A DNA stretch of 64,000 nucleotides from Kineosporia babensis (lineage in GTDB: Bacteria > Actinomycetota > Actinomycetes > Actinomycetales > Kineosporiaceae). The position numbers and the translations under genes were made by a program. The DNA lies in NCBI RefSeq assembly GCF_021129305.1, contig NZ_JAJOMB010000012.1, forward strand, positions 1 through 64,000. Reading direction: 5' to 3'. Numbering within the stretch: position 1 is the stretch's first letter; each line of letters begins with the position of its first letter. Positions 56,010 to 64,000 of this stretch are shown here, piece after piece. A model generated the notes under the pieces. That model had not been told where the DNA came from, did not search any database, and saw nothing but the letters and a program-made list of their open reading frames with translations.

Positions 56010-57279
56010 AACCGGCTTCCGGAGAACAGGTCAGGAGCCCGGCCGTCTGCTTCAGGGTGAGCACGCGGGTGGCCGCGGCCTCGATCTTGTCGCCGAAGTC
56101 CGCGTCGTTGGCGCCCTTCGTGGCCAGTGCCCGCATCATCTCGCGGGCCAGGCCCGGCTCCACGGTCAGCACCAGGTCACCGCCGGCGTCCACGAAACGC
56201 ACGGCCCGCTGCCCGGGCTTCACGTCGGCGACCGCCTTGGCCGCGCCCACGTCGTCGGTCATCACCACGCCCTGCCAGCCCAGTTGGCCGCGCAGCAGCT
56301 CGGTGATCACCGTCGGCGAGAACACCGCCCGGTTCTCCGAGTCGATCCGGTCGTACGTCGCCGACGACATCATCACCGCGCCCGCCCCGGCCTCCATGCC
56401 TGCCACGAACGGCTGCAGGTAGGCGTCGTCCGCACTGGTCCTGGTGTCGATCACGTTGGCCGACAGGTCGGTGTTCAGCGAAACCCGGCCCAGACCGGGG
56501 AAATGCTTCACCGTCGCCACCACGTTCTGCGCCTGCAGCGCCTGCGTGACCCGGGCCACCGCATCGGCGACCTGGGTGCTGCTGGTGCCGTACTCGCGTC
56601 CGTACTTACCGATCGGCGGGTTACGGTCCTCCGTGCCGCTCGGCACCACGTCGGCCACCGGGGCCAGGTTCATCGTGATCCCGGCCTTGGCCAGGTCCTC
56701 GGCCCAGGCCTCGGTCTCCTGCGTGAGCTGCGCCGGGTCCCATTCCCCCTGCTTGCGGGCGGCCGGCAGGTTGCCCCAGCGCGCACCCCGCAGCGATTGC
56801 ACGTTCCCGCCCTCTTGGTCGATCGAGACCAGCGGCTCGATCGTGGCCTCGCCCGCCTGCATCGCCGGGATCCGGTTGATCTCCTTCTTCAGCCCGGCCG
56901 CCGAACGGCTGCTGCGCCCGTGCAGGAACACCGAGCCCAGGTGATTGCGCTTCACCACCGGCACCACGGCATCGGCGTCGGTCAGCGGGGTGCCCGCCAT
57001 CACCAGCTGCCCGGCCTGCTCGGCGGTGGTCATCGCGGAGACCGCTGACTGCACGCAGGCCTCCGCCGGATCCGTAGTCGCCTCGGGCGATGCAGTGCCG
57101 GTGCCAGTAGGCAGGTCACGGCTGTCCGCAGTGGGCGAGACGCCCGGCTGACCCGGCTGCGCCTCAGGCTCGTCCGAGGACGAGCAACCGGCCAGCACCA
57201 GGCCGCTGACCAGCAGACTCGTCACCGCACCGGAGCGCGCCAGGCCGTACCGTCGATGCTGCCGAGAAGCCACAATCAC
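55996..57279 (-). CDS. Glycoside hydrolase family 3 lipoprotein, beta-N-acetylglucosaminidase-like
   Basis: The 427-aa product is a lipoprotein with lipobox LVLAGC (about residues 27-32), then a Ser/Pro/Thr-rich linker. The GH3 barrel has VSIDQEGGNVQSL, NLAPVADV, the KHFPGLGRV motif (Leu where NagZ has His), and the nucleophile region VVMTDDVGAAKAV. It would trim N-acetylglucosamine from cell-wall fragments. It converges on pcrA and overlaps it by 14 bp at the 3' end; in M. tuberculosis the equivalent place holds Rv0950c, a peptidase. GTG 57279 is the start. Confidence 0.87.
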   Translation of the reverse strand: MIVASRQHRRYGLARSGAVTSLLVSGLVLAGCSSSDEPEAQPGQPGVSPTADSRDLPTGTGTASPEATTDPAEACVQSAVSAMTTAEQAGQLVMAGTPLTDADAVVPVVKRNHLGSVFLHGRSSRSAAGLKKEINRIPAMQAGEATIEPLVSIDQEGGNVQSLRGARWGNLPAARKQGEWDPAQLTQETEAWAEDLAKAGITMNLAPVADVVPSGTEDRNPPIGKYGREYGTSSTQVADAVARVTQALQAQNVVATVKHFPGLGRVSLNTDLSANVIDTRTSADDAYLQPFVAGMEAGAGAVMMSSATYDRIDSENRAVFSPTVITELLRGQLGWQGVVMTDDVGAAKAVADVKPGQRAVRFVDAGGDLVLTVEPGLAREMMRALATKGANDADFGDKIEAAATRVLTLKQTAGLLTCSPEAGSTTS

Positions 57280-57459
57280 CCCCGCAGCCTGCCATGCCGA
57301 GCTGTCCCTCCCGACCCGGCCCGCACGTCCTCTGCTTGCTGCCCGACCCGCGCGTCACCCGGACCGGTGACCACGGACGTCTGCAATCGGCCCCTGAATC
57401 CCGGCGGCCAGAGGCGAACGTCCGGATCGCGGCCCTGACGTGACGCGCTACACGGTTAC

Positions 57460-57476
57460 TTGGTCCGGCAGACCAA
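57460..57476. promoter_or_regulatory. Inverted repeat TTGGTC-N5-GACCAA upstream of sucC
   Basis: A perfect 6-bp inverted repeat with a 5-bp spacer, 56 bp before the sucC start and in a plausible promoter position (TAGGCT at 57488-57493 could be the -10). It is a candidate operator for the sucCD operon. Confidence 0.5.
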
Positions 57477-57531
57477 CCTGTCCGGACTAGGCTCGACGAA
57501 CACAACCGTCCCCGTCGTTGAGGACCCACCC

Positions 57532-58713
57532 GTGGATCTGTACGAATACCAGGCTCGCGACCTGTTCGCGGCCCACGGCGTACCGGTGCTGGACGCCGTC
57601 GTGGCCGACACACCGGAACAGGCCGCCGAGGCCGCCAGCAAGCTCGAAGGTTCCGTTGTCGTCGTCAAGGCGCAGGTCAAGGCCGGTGGCCGGGGTAAGG
57701 CGGGCGGCGTCAAGCTCGCCAAGTCCCCGGAAGAGGCCGCCGAGCGCGCCAAGGACATCCTCGCGCTGACCATCAAGGACCTGCCCGTGCGCCGGGTCAT
57801 GGTCACCCAGGGCGCCGACATCGCCGAGGAGTACTACTTCTCGGTCCTGCTCGACCGGGCCAACCGTACCTACCTCGCCATGGCCTCCCGTGAGGGCGGC
57901 ATGGAGATCGAGGAGCTCGCGGTCGAGCGGCCCGAGGCTCTGGCCCGCATCCCCGTCGACGCGATCACCGGCATCGACGCGGCCAAGGCCCAGGAGATCG
58001 TCGACGCCGCCGGTTTCGCCGAAGACGTGAAGCCGCAGATCATCGAGGTCATCCAGAAGCTCTGGACCGTCTTCAAGTCCGAGGACGCCACCCTCGTCGA
58101 GGTCAACCCGCTGATCAAGAGCGGTGACGGCAAGATCATCGCGCTCGACGGCAAGGTCTCGCTGGACGAGAACGCCGGCTTCCGCCACCCCGGGCACGAG
58201 GAGCTGGCCGACAAGGCCGCCGCCGACCCGCTCGAGGCGAAGGCCAAGGAGAAGAACCTCAACTACGTGAAGCTCGACGGCAACGTCGGGATCATCGGCA
58301 ACGGCGCCGGGCTCGTGATGAGCACGCTCGACGTGGTCGCCTACGCGGGTGAGAACTTCGGCGGCTCCAAGCCGGCCAACTTCCTCGACATCGGTGGTGG
58401 CGCCAGCGCCGAGGTGATGGCCAACGGCCTGGAGATCATCCTCTCCGACCCGCAGGTGAAGTCCGTCTTCGTCAACGTCTTCGGCGGGATCACCGCCTGT
58501 GACGCGGTGGCGAACGGCATCGTGCAGGCCTTCGCGCTGCTGGAGTCCCGCGGCGAGGCCGTCACCCGTCCGCTCGTGGTCCGGCTCGACGGCAACAACG
58601 CCGAACTGGGGCGGAAGATCCTGACCGACGCCAAGCTGGCCGGTCTGGAACAGGTGGACACGATGGACGGCGCCGCCTCCCGCGCGGCCGAGCTCGCAGC
58701 CAAGGGAGCCTGA
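57532..58713 (+). CDS. sucC: Succinyl-CoA synthetase beta subunit (ADP-forming)
   Basis: The 393-aa protein binds the nucleotide and CoA thioester side of the TCA-cycle step succinyl-CoA + ADP + Pi to succinate + ATP. Features are [20 protein letters not shown] at the N-terminus, the ATP-grasp domain with [20 protein letters not shown], and [13 protein letters not shown] plus [12 protein letters not shown] near the end. GTG 57532 has GAGGA before it; an in-frame extension to 57460 is not conserved. It is followed by sucD after 3 bp. Confidence 0.97.
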   Translation: MDLYEYQARDLFAAHGVPVLDAVVADTPEQAAEAASKLEGSVVVVKAQVKAGGRGKAGGVKLAKSPEEAAERAKDILALTIKDLPVRRVMVTQGADIAEEYYFSVLLDRANRTYLAMASREGGMEIEELAVERPEALARIPVDAITGIDAAKAQEIVDAAGFAEDVKPQIIEVIQKLWTVFKSEDATLVEVNPLIKSGDGKIIALDGKVSLDENAGFRHPGHEELADKAAADPLEAKAKEKNLNYVKLDGNVGIIGNGAGLVMSTLDVVAYAGENFGGSKPANFLDIGGGASAEVMANGLEIILSDPQVKSVFVNVFGGITACDAVANGIVQAFALLESRGEAVTRPLVVRLDGNNAELGRKILTDAKLAGLEQVDTMDGAASRAAELAAKGA

Positions 58714-58716
58714 GCG

Positions 58717-59604
58717 ATGGCGATCTTCATCGACGAGAACAGCAAGGTCATCGTCCAGGGCCTGACCGGTTCCGAGGGCAAGAAGCACGCCCAGCTGATG
58801 CTCAAGTCCGGCACCCAGATCGTCGGCGGCGTGAACCCGCGCAAGGCCGGCACCACGGTCGAGTTCGAGGGCGGCGTGTCCGTCCCGGTCTTCGGCTCGG
58901 TCGCCGAGGCGATCAAGGAGACCGGCGCCGACGTCAGCGTCATCTTCGTGCCCGCCGCCTTCACCAAGGCCGCGGCGTACGAGGCGATCGACGCGGGCAT
59001 CCCGCTGGCCGTCGTGATCACCGAGGGCGTGCCGGTGCACGACACCGCCGACTTCTACCAGCACGCGGTCAACTCCGGCACCACCCGGCTGATCGGCCCG
59101 AACTGCCCGGGCCTGATCAGCCCCGGGAAGTCGAACGTCGGCATCATCCCGGCCAGCATCACCGGCGCCGGCCCGATCGGCCTGGTCAGCAAGTCCGGCA
59201 CGCTGACCTACCAGATGATGTACGAACTGCGGGACATCGGCTTCTCCTCCGGCGTCGGGATCGGCGGTGACCCGGTGATCGGGACCACCCACATCGACGC
59301 GCTCGCCGCGTTCGAGGCCGACCCCGACACCAAGGCGATCGTGATGATCGGCGAGATCGGTGGCGACGCCGAGGAGCGGGCCGCGGCCTACATCAAGGAG
59401 CACGTGACCAAGCCGGTCGTCGGCTACGTCGCGGGCTTCACCGCCCCCGAGGGCAAGACGATGGGTCACGCCGGCGCGATCGTTTCCGGCTCGTCCGGTA
59501 CCGCCCAGGCCAAGAAGGAGGCCCTCGAGGCCGCCGGGGTCAAGGTCGGCAAGACGCCGAGCGAAACCGCCCAGCTGATGCGGGAGATCGTCTCCGCTCT
59601 CTGA
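58717..59604 (+). CDS. sucD: Succinyl-CoA synthetase alpha subunit
   Basis: The 295-aa subunit has the CoA-binding Rossmann region ([20 protein letters not shown]), the [17 protein letters not shown] segment, and the phosphorylated His251 in [16 protein letters not shown]. It forms the enzyme with SucC. The 3-bp gap after sucC shows a single operon. A strong terminator lies behind it. Confidence 0.98.
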   Translation: MAIFIDENSKVIVQGLTGSEGKKHAQLMLKSGTQIVGGVNPRKAGTTVEFEGGVSVPVFGSVAEAIKETGADVSVIFVPAAFTKAAAYEAIDAGIPLAVVITEGVPVHDTADFYQHAVNSGTTRLIGPNCPGLISPGKSNVGIIPASITGAGPIGLVSKSGTLTYQMMYELRDIGFSSGVGIGGDPVIGTTHIDALAAFEADPDTKAIVMIGEIGGDAEERAAAYIKEHVTKPVVGYVAGFTAPEGKTMGHAGAIVSGSSGTAQAKKEALEAAGVKVGKTPSETAQLMREIVSAL

Positions 59605-59618
59605 TCCGGTTCGCACAG

Positions 59619-59672
59619 CGGTTCGGCCGCAGGGGCCCGTAGGTTCGGGCTTCCTGCGGCCGAACCGTTTTG
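59619..59672 (+). terminator. Terminator of sucCD
   Basis: Arms at 59619-59633 and 59653-59667 form a perfect 15-bp stem, followed by TTTTG. A strong Rho-independent terminator. Confidence 0.9.
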
Positions 59673-59837
59673 TGGTTGGTGTTTGAGGACGAAACGGGTG
59701 TGGGCACGTTGGGTGCTTTCGGCCGCTTCTGCGAATGGTCGGCCGGGTAGACGCCCTTCGCCCCAAACCTGTGACTCGTCACCTATCCGGCGACACCCCC
59801 GCCCAGTTCCCACGTCACGGGGGCTTCCTGGACCAGC

Positions 59838-61520
59838 ATGACTCGGATGAGCACCGTACGGGACCGCATCCGGCCAGAGGCGGTGGCCGAGCCGATCCGA
59901 GCCCGGGGACGGCATCCACACGTCGTCCTCTACTCCGCGGTCGTCGCCGCTCAGGCCGCCATCGCCTCGCTCGTGGTGGTGATGGTCCCGGTGGTGCTGG
60001 CCTGGGCCACCGCCTCGTACAGCCGGGCGCCGTGGACCGACGTGGTCCAGCTCGGCACCGGCACCTGGCTGCTCGCGCACCACTCCGGCCTCGTGATCGC
60101 CGAGGGGCAGATCGGACTGGTCCCGATCGGCCTGCTGCTGGTGCCGGTGATCGCCTGCTGGATCGGCGGAGTACGCCTGGCCCGCGGCCTGGACCCGAAC
60201 GCCGACCAGATCCGCGAAGGCATCGGCCGGGCCCGCCCGCGCGCTCCCCGGCCCAAGGCGATGGCCGTGTTCGCCTTCACCTACACCGGCCTGGTCACCG
60301 CCGTCGCGGTGTTCGTGACCACGCAGGAGGTTCGTCCCCTGCTCGGCCAGACCTTCGCCGGGGCCATGACGATCGTCTGCCTGGCCGGTGCCGCGGGCAT
60401 GGCGGCCTGGGTCGGCGGGGGAGTGATCCCCGGCCTGCGTCTGCTGGTGGACAAGTCGCGAGCCCCCAAGGTGATCCGCCGCTGCTTCCGGCCGGTCCTG
60501 CTCGGTGTCGGCGTCCAGCTCGGCGCGGCCCTGATCCTGCTGATCACCGCCACCGTCCTCGGCTGGGACCGGGTGACGATGCTGCACTCGGCGCTGAACA
60601 CCGGTGTCGTCGGTGGCATCGTGCTGACCCTGGCCCAGCTTCTGGTGGTGCCCAACCTGGTGATCTGGTCGGGCTCCTACGCCTCCGGGGCCGGCTTCTC
60701 GGTCGGCACCGATACCACGGTCGCCCCCGGGCAACTGGACCTTGGCGCACTGCCGGCCCTACCCGTCCTGGGCGCGTTGCCTTCTGCCCCCGGCCCGGAA
60801 ACCCTTTGGCTGCTCGTCGCCATCCCCGTGGTCGGCGGCATGGTCACGGGATATCGAGTGCTGCGGATGCCCCTGGGCCGCAACCTCATCCACGTCGACG
60901 CATCGTCCACCCGCAGGATGATCGAGCGCGTTCCGCACCACGTGCGCGTACCCCTGGTCCGCTCCCTGGTTGCCGCCGTGCTGATGGTTCTGGTCTGGGC
61001 CCTGCTCGGCTGGCTCTCCGGTGGTCCGGCCGGCCCAGGCCGACTGACCGTCATGGGCCCCGACGTACCTGCACTCGCCCTGTTCATAGCCGCCGAGGCC
61101 GGCGCCGCGATCGTCCTGACGGTTGCCTTCGGTCTGGTCGTGCGCTGGCTTGGACGTCCCGCCTTTAACAACCCTGTTGAGGCTGGCGCCTCTGGACAAG
61201 GAACGGCAACGGGCGCTGTCGGGCTCGGCGGCCAAACCGAATCCGTTGGGGCCGCGCCCGCAACCCCACGTTCTGGCGTCCGGACCCCGCCCAGGCAAAC
61301 CCCCGCAGGCGGCCTGCCCAAGAACCGGGCACCGCGACGACCAGGGGTCCAAGAGCCGGACAACCCTTTCGCCAACCTGCCCGCAGCCTCCGCCTCGGCC
61401 TCTGAGTCGGGCCCCGCGTCCCTGGCCGACGCCACCCACGACCCCTTGTCCTGGCTGGACCGACCTGACCCACCGACCAGCCCTCGCAAGCGGACCGATC
61501 CGCCTCGCCACGCCTCTTGA
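59838..61520 (+). CDS. DUF6350 membrane protein (PerM-like)
   Basis: The 560-aa protein has about eight to ten hydrophobic segments in residues 30-440 (for example VVAAQAAIASLVVVMVPVVL and LIPIGL-type stretches), then a Pro/Ala/Ser-rich cytoplasmic tail. It belongs to DUF6350, whose M. tuberculosis member PerM is needed for cell division under stress. The neighbours sucCD and purN are the same as in M. tuberculosis. Start ATG 59838 lacks a clear ribosome site; ATG 59847 is in frame. Confidence 0.82.
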   Translation: MTRMSTVRDRIRPEAVAEPIRARGRHPHVVLYSAVVAAQAAIASLVVVMVPVVLAWATASYSRAPWTDVVQLGTGTWLLAHHSGLVIAEGQIGLVPIGLLLVPVIACWIGGVRLARGLDPNADQIREGIGRARPRAPRPKAMAVFAFTYTGLVTAVAVFVTTQEVRPLLGQTFAGAMTIVCLAGAAGMAAWVGGGVIPGLRLLVDKSRAPKVIRRCFRPVLLGVGVQLGAALILLITATVLGWDRVTMLHSALNTGVVGGIVLTLAQLLVVPNLVIWSGSYASGAGFSVGTDTTVAPGQLDLGALPALPVLGALPSAPGPETLWLLVAIPVVGGMVTGYRVLRMPLGRNLIHVDASSTRRMIERVPHHVRVPLVRSLVAAVLMVLVWALLGWLSGGPAGPGRLTVMGPDVPALALFIAAEAGAAIVLTVAFGLVVRWLGRPAFNNPVEAGASGQGTATGAVGLGGQTESVGAAPATPRSGVRTPPRQTPAGGLPKNRAPRRPGVQEPDNPFANLPAASASASESGPASLADATHDPLSWLDRPDPPTSPRKRTDPPRHAS

Positions 61521-61907
61521 CCCCTGGTCGGGCCTTTGGCTCGCCTGACTCTCAGTCGGGCCTTTGACCCGTTTGACTCCTTGGGCATGCCTTTTGGCCC
61601 GCCTAAACCGGCGCGGAGCCGCTTTGGAGGTCCGGCGAGGTCACCCCTGAATGCGTACATCGAGTACGCCTGGGACCAGGTGTACACATCGCGGAGTAGG
61701 CGGTGCTCTCAGAGCACGGCTGATCCCGGCCGGAAGCCACTAACGACAAAGCTCGTCCAGGGACGCGCACCGGCCGACAGTCAGCCGCACCAGCTCACGG
61801 CCTCATCACAACCCGAGCGCGAAGTCGGCCCGTAACACCAGGCCGACCCCGCTCGTCCTACGTTGCTGATCGCTGCCGTTGCTGCGGGGCGTCTTTCGGA
61901 ACGGCGA
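61521..61907. other. 387-bp intergenic region with 28-bp direct repeats and a GTGTACAC motif
   Basis: No credible gene. Two 28-bp direct repeats begin at 61527 and 61555 (GTCGGGCCTTTG and onwards). A third weaker copy follows near 61583. The motif CCAGGTGTACAC at 61676-61687 is shared with two other intergenic regions in this window. The region lies between convergent genes, so termination signals may be among the repeats. Confidence 0.5.
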
Positions 61908-63191
61908 TCAGTTGCGGATGCGCTGGTTCATGTTCTCGAGGATGTTCTCGAAGCGAGCATTCGTCTCGTCCACACAGGTCTCGGCGGCCGAGGTGGTGAT
62001 GGCTCGCTCCTGGCACTCCTCCAGATCGGCGACCACAGGGTAGTAGACCGCCTGGGTCACCAGAACGAACAGAAGCATGCCGCTGAGCCCGAGACCGAAC
62101 ACGGTGAAAACCACTCCGCGCGCGCCCAGTCCAGCCCGGCGCATCTCGGCCAGACCGATCAGCACCTTGACCCCGACGAAGCCCGCGGCCAGACCCAGCC
62201 CGATGCCGGCCAACCGGAACGGCAGAGCCAGCTCAGACACGATGAGCAGGCCGATCACCATGACGATGAACAGTCGGAGCCGGTCCCGGGTGCGCAGGAC
62301 CGAGGCCTTCAACTCCTCGGGAGACTTGCGCTTGGCCTCCGGCAGATGCCAGCCCGGCTGACCGTGCGGCCCCTGCGGGCTCGGCGGCCCGGACTGTTCA
62401 GGCCCACCGAGCGGGTACTGGCCCGGCGGGAACTGCCCCGGTGAGGATTGGCCGGCGAGGTGCTGGTCCGGTGGGAACTGTCCAGACGGGTGTTGGCCGG
62501 CGGGGTGTTGGTCCGGCGTGAATTGCCCGGCCGGGAACTGCCCAGGCGGGTATGGGCCCGGTGGGTACTGGCCGGCCGGGGACTGGCCTGGCGGGAACTG
62601 TCCAGGTGGGTATTGGCCCGGTGAGGGTTGGCCGGTGGGGTGCTGGCCGGGCCAGGGTGCCCCAGGCTCATTTGCTCCGTCCTGGTGCTGGGCGGACGGA
62701 GTCTGGCCGGGCGGGGATACCGCTTGGGCAGAAGCGTTCGGCTTGGGCTCGGCCGGGCTCGGGCTGGCGGAGGTTCCCGGCCCGTCGCTCGCGGTTCCGT
62801 GGTCGGAGGACTGCTCGGGCGAAGTCTGGTCGGGCGAAGACCGGCCGGGAGCGTCCGGGTTCACGGCGTCGTTCTGGGTGTCTGGCTGGGGGTTGTCCCG
62901 GCTGGATTCGGGGTGCTCGTTCTCGGGTGACTGGGCCGGCTGGGCCGGTTGAACCGGGAGCCAGGACGCGGGGATCTCACCGAGGGAGAGCGGCGGACGG
63001 TGCGTGGCCCCGGTCTCGCCGGGCGGGATCGGGCTGGTCCCGGGCTCCGGCGGAACTGTCTCTGGGGCATGCGGGCTCCCTGCGGGGGCGCCGGCCACCT
63101 CGGTGCGGCGGTCGTCGTCCTGCGGCACCGGACGGTTCTCCGGTGCTTCGGGCCAGGTGTTACCCGGCCCGGGGTTCGGGATGCTCGGCAC
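61908..63191 (-). CDS. Membrane protein with Pro-Gly-Gln pentapeptide repeats
   Basis: The 427-aa protein has an acidic, Pro/Ser/Glu-rich N-terminal half. Then comes a repeat region (about residues 180-265) built of five-residue units like PPGQF, PAGQY, PPGQS and PSGQF. Three hydrophobic segments follow (for example LFIVMVIGLLIVSELALPF), then a short outer end with two Cys (LEECQERAITTSAAETCVDE). Topology suggests a cytoplasmic repeat domain and an outer tail. GTG 63191 has GAGGAG upstream. Function unknown; divergent from purN. Confidence 0.7.
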   Translation of the reverse strand: MPSIPNPGPGNTWPEAPENRPVPQDDDRRTEVAGAPAGSPHAPETVPPEPGTSPIPPGETGATHRPPLSLGEIPASWLPVQPAQPAQSPENEHPESSRDNPQPDTQNDAVNPDAPGRSSPDQTSPEQSSDHGTASDGPGTSASPSPAEPKPNASAQAVSPPGQTPSAQHQDGANEPGAPWPGQHPTGQPSPGQYPPGQFPPGQSPAGQYPPGPYPPGQFPAGQFTPDQHPAGQHPSGQFPPDQHLAGQSSPGQFPPGQYPLGGPEQSGPPSPQGPHGQPGWHLPEAKRKSPEELKASVLRTRDRLRLFIVMVIGLLIVSELALPFRLAGIGLGLAAGFVGVKVLIGLAEMRRAGLGARGVVFTVFGLGLSGMLLFVLVTQAVYYPVVADLEECQERAITTSAAETCVDETNARFENILENMNQRIRN

Positions 63192-63352
63192 GGCTCCTCA
63201 TCGCTGACTCGGGGCCACCCGGGGGCAGCCGCTCTTCCAAGGTTCTCAAAACATCTTCTACCGGCAGTTCGTGACGGCTGCGCACCGTTCCCGGACCCTT
63301 GTGCGGGGTCCGGCGGGCCGGGACCGGCCCGACCTGGCTATCGTCTCCGTTC

Positions 63353-63997
63353 GTGACCGAGGATCCCCAGGTACCCGCCGACGCCGGAACCAAGGGCGCA
63401 GCCGCGCTACCGCGGGTCGCCGTCATCGTGTCCGGCAGCGGCACTCTGCTGCAGGCACTCTTGGACAACGCACAGGGTTACACCATCAGTTCCGTGCTCT
63501 CGGACCGTGCTGACGCGCTGGGCCTGGAGCGGGCCCGGAAGGCGGGCGTACCCACCGCGGTCGTCCAGCTGAAGGACTTTCCCGACCGCGCGGCCTGGGA
63601 CCGCGGCCTGCTGAAGGCCGTGGACGCGTTCGCACCCGATCTGGTGGTGCTGGCCGGGTTCATGCGGATCCTCGGCGAGCCGCTGCTGAACCGTTACGGC
63701 GGCAAGATCATCAACACCCATCCGGCGCTGCTGCCCGCCTTCCCCGGCGCGCACGGCGTGCGGGACGCGATGGCGCACGGGGTGAAGGTGACCGGCTGCT
63801 CGGTGATCCTGGTCGACGCGGGCACCGACACCGGGCCGATCATCGCCCAGCGGGCCACCGAGGTGCTGGACGAGGACACCGAGGAGACGCTGCACGAGCG
63901 GATCAAGGTGCTGGAGCGGGACCTGCTGGTGGACGTGGTGGAACGGATGGCCACCCAGGGCTGGACGGTGGACGGCCGTAAGGTCCGGCTGAACTGA
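63353..63997 (+). CDS. purN: Phosphoribosylglycinamide formyltransferase
   Basis: The 214-aa enzyme formylates GAR with 10-formyl-THF in purine synthesis. It has VAVIVSGSGTLLQALLD near the start, the catalytic Asn/His in INTHPALLPAFPGAHGVRDA, and the Asp in VDAGTDTGPIIAQ. GTG 63353 follows TATCGT by 8 bp. The gene ends 3 bases before the window end; purH would be expected next. Divergent from the repeat-containing membrane protein. Confidence 0.96.
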   Translation: MTEDPQVPADAGTKGAAALPRVAVIVSGSGTLLQALLDNAQGYTISSVLSDRADALGLERARKAGVPTAVVQLKDFPDRAAWDRGLLKAVDAFAPDLVVLAGFMRILGEPLLNRYGGKIINTHPALLPAFPGAHGVRDAMAHGVKVTGCSVILVDAGTDTGPIIAQRATEVLDEDTEETLHERIKVLERDLLVDVVERMATQGWTVDGRKVRLN

Positions 63998-64000
63998 TCC

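Overview
The window is chromosomal DNA from a high-GC actinomycete. Strong GC bias at third codon positions, abundant GTG starts, a groES-groEL1 operon under CIRCE control, and the developmental regulators whiD/whiB3 and bldM next to a SigD/ShbA-type sigma factor all point that way. The core gene order (groES-groEL1, whiD, bldM, sigma factor/anti-sigma, guaB, guaB3, guaA, pcrA, sucC-sucD, DUF6350, purN) matches what I know of Streptomyces and, in blocks, Mycobacterium tuberculosis (Rv3410c-Rv3418c and Rv0949-Rv0956). I cannot name the genus; a sporulating or motile actinomycete is plausible.

Region by region. 1-8450 is accessory: a Fic tail, a pRiA4b ORF-3-like protein, a Uma2-like protein converging on a broken HTH gene, three small ORFs, a stand-alone DprA-like protein, and a three-gene cluster of unknown function. 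8600-17600 is a chaperone and development block: groES-groEL1 with two CIRCE sites, a THUMP-like methyltransferase, whiD, a MerR/B12-type regulator, a 780-bp non-coding region with two families of tandem repeats, bldM, and a sigma/anti-sigma pair. 17700-22300 holds guaB and guaB3, separated by an AAA ATPase-DUF4276 pair that looks like an inserted defence-type cassette. 22466-28508 is a six-gene, tightly coupled lipid-modification operon related to the M. tuberculosis SigK-controlled Rv0446c-Rv0449c locus. It starts at a SigK-like promoter and carries two CFA-synthase-family genes. 28874-37225 holds small hypotheticals, two mirror-image ArsR-SRPBCC modules and a heterodimeric ABC exporter with one degenerate ATP site.

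37300-47500 holds SURF1, DUF3817, guaA, a uronate-dehydrogenase-like enzyme, a sugar nucleotidyltransferase, Nudix proteins, a solitary N6 DNA methyltransferase preceded by an Arg-rich micro-ORF, and a secreted glycerophosphodiesterase. 47500-52900 is an envelope-stress module: a PspC/LiaF-like membrane protein divergent from a PspC-fused histidine kinase and its NarL-type regulator. 53280-63997 is core: pcrA, a GH3 lipoprotein, sucCD, DUF6350 and purN.

How the genes work together: guaB, guaA and purN serve purine synthesis; sucCD serve the TCA cycle; whiD, bldM and the sigma pair form a developmental/redox control cluster; and the 22.5-28.5 kb operon probably methylates or cyclopropanates membrane acyl chains. 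Many genes have a TANNNT hexamer 6-8 nt before the start codon, which suggests leaderless transcripts. No tRNA, rRNA, insertion sequence, CRISPR array or replication origin was found.
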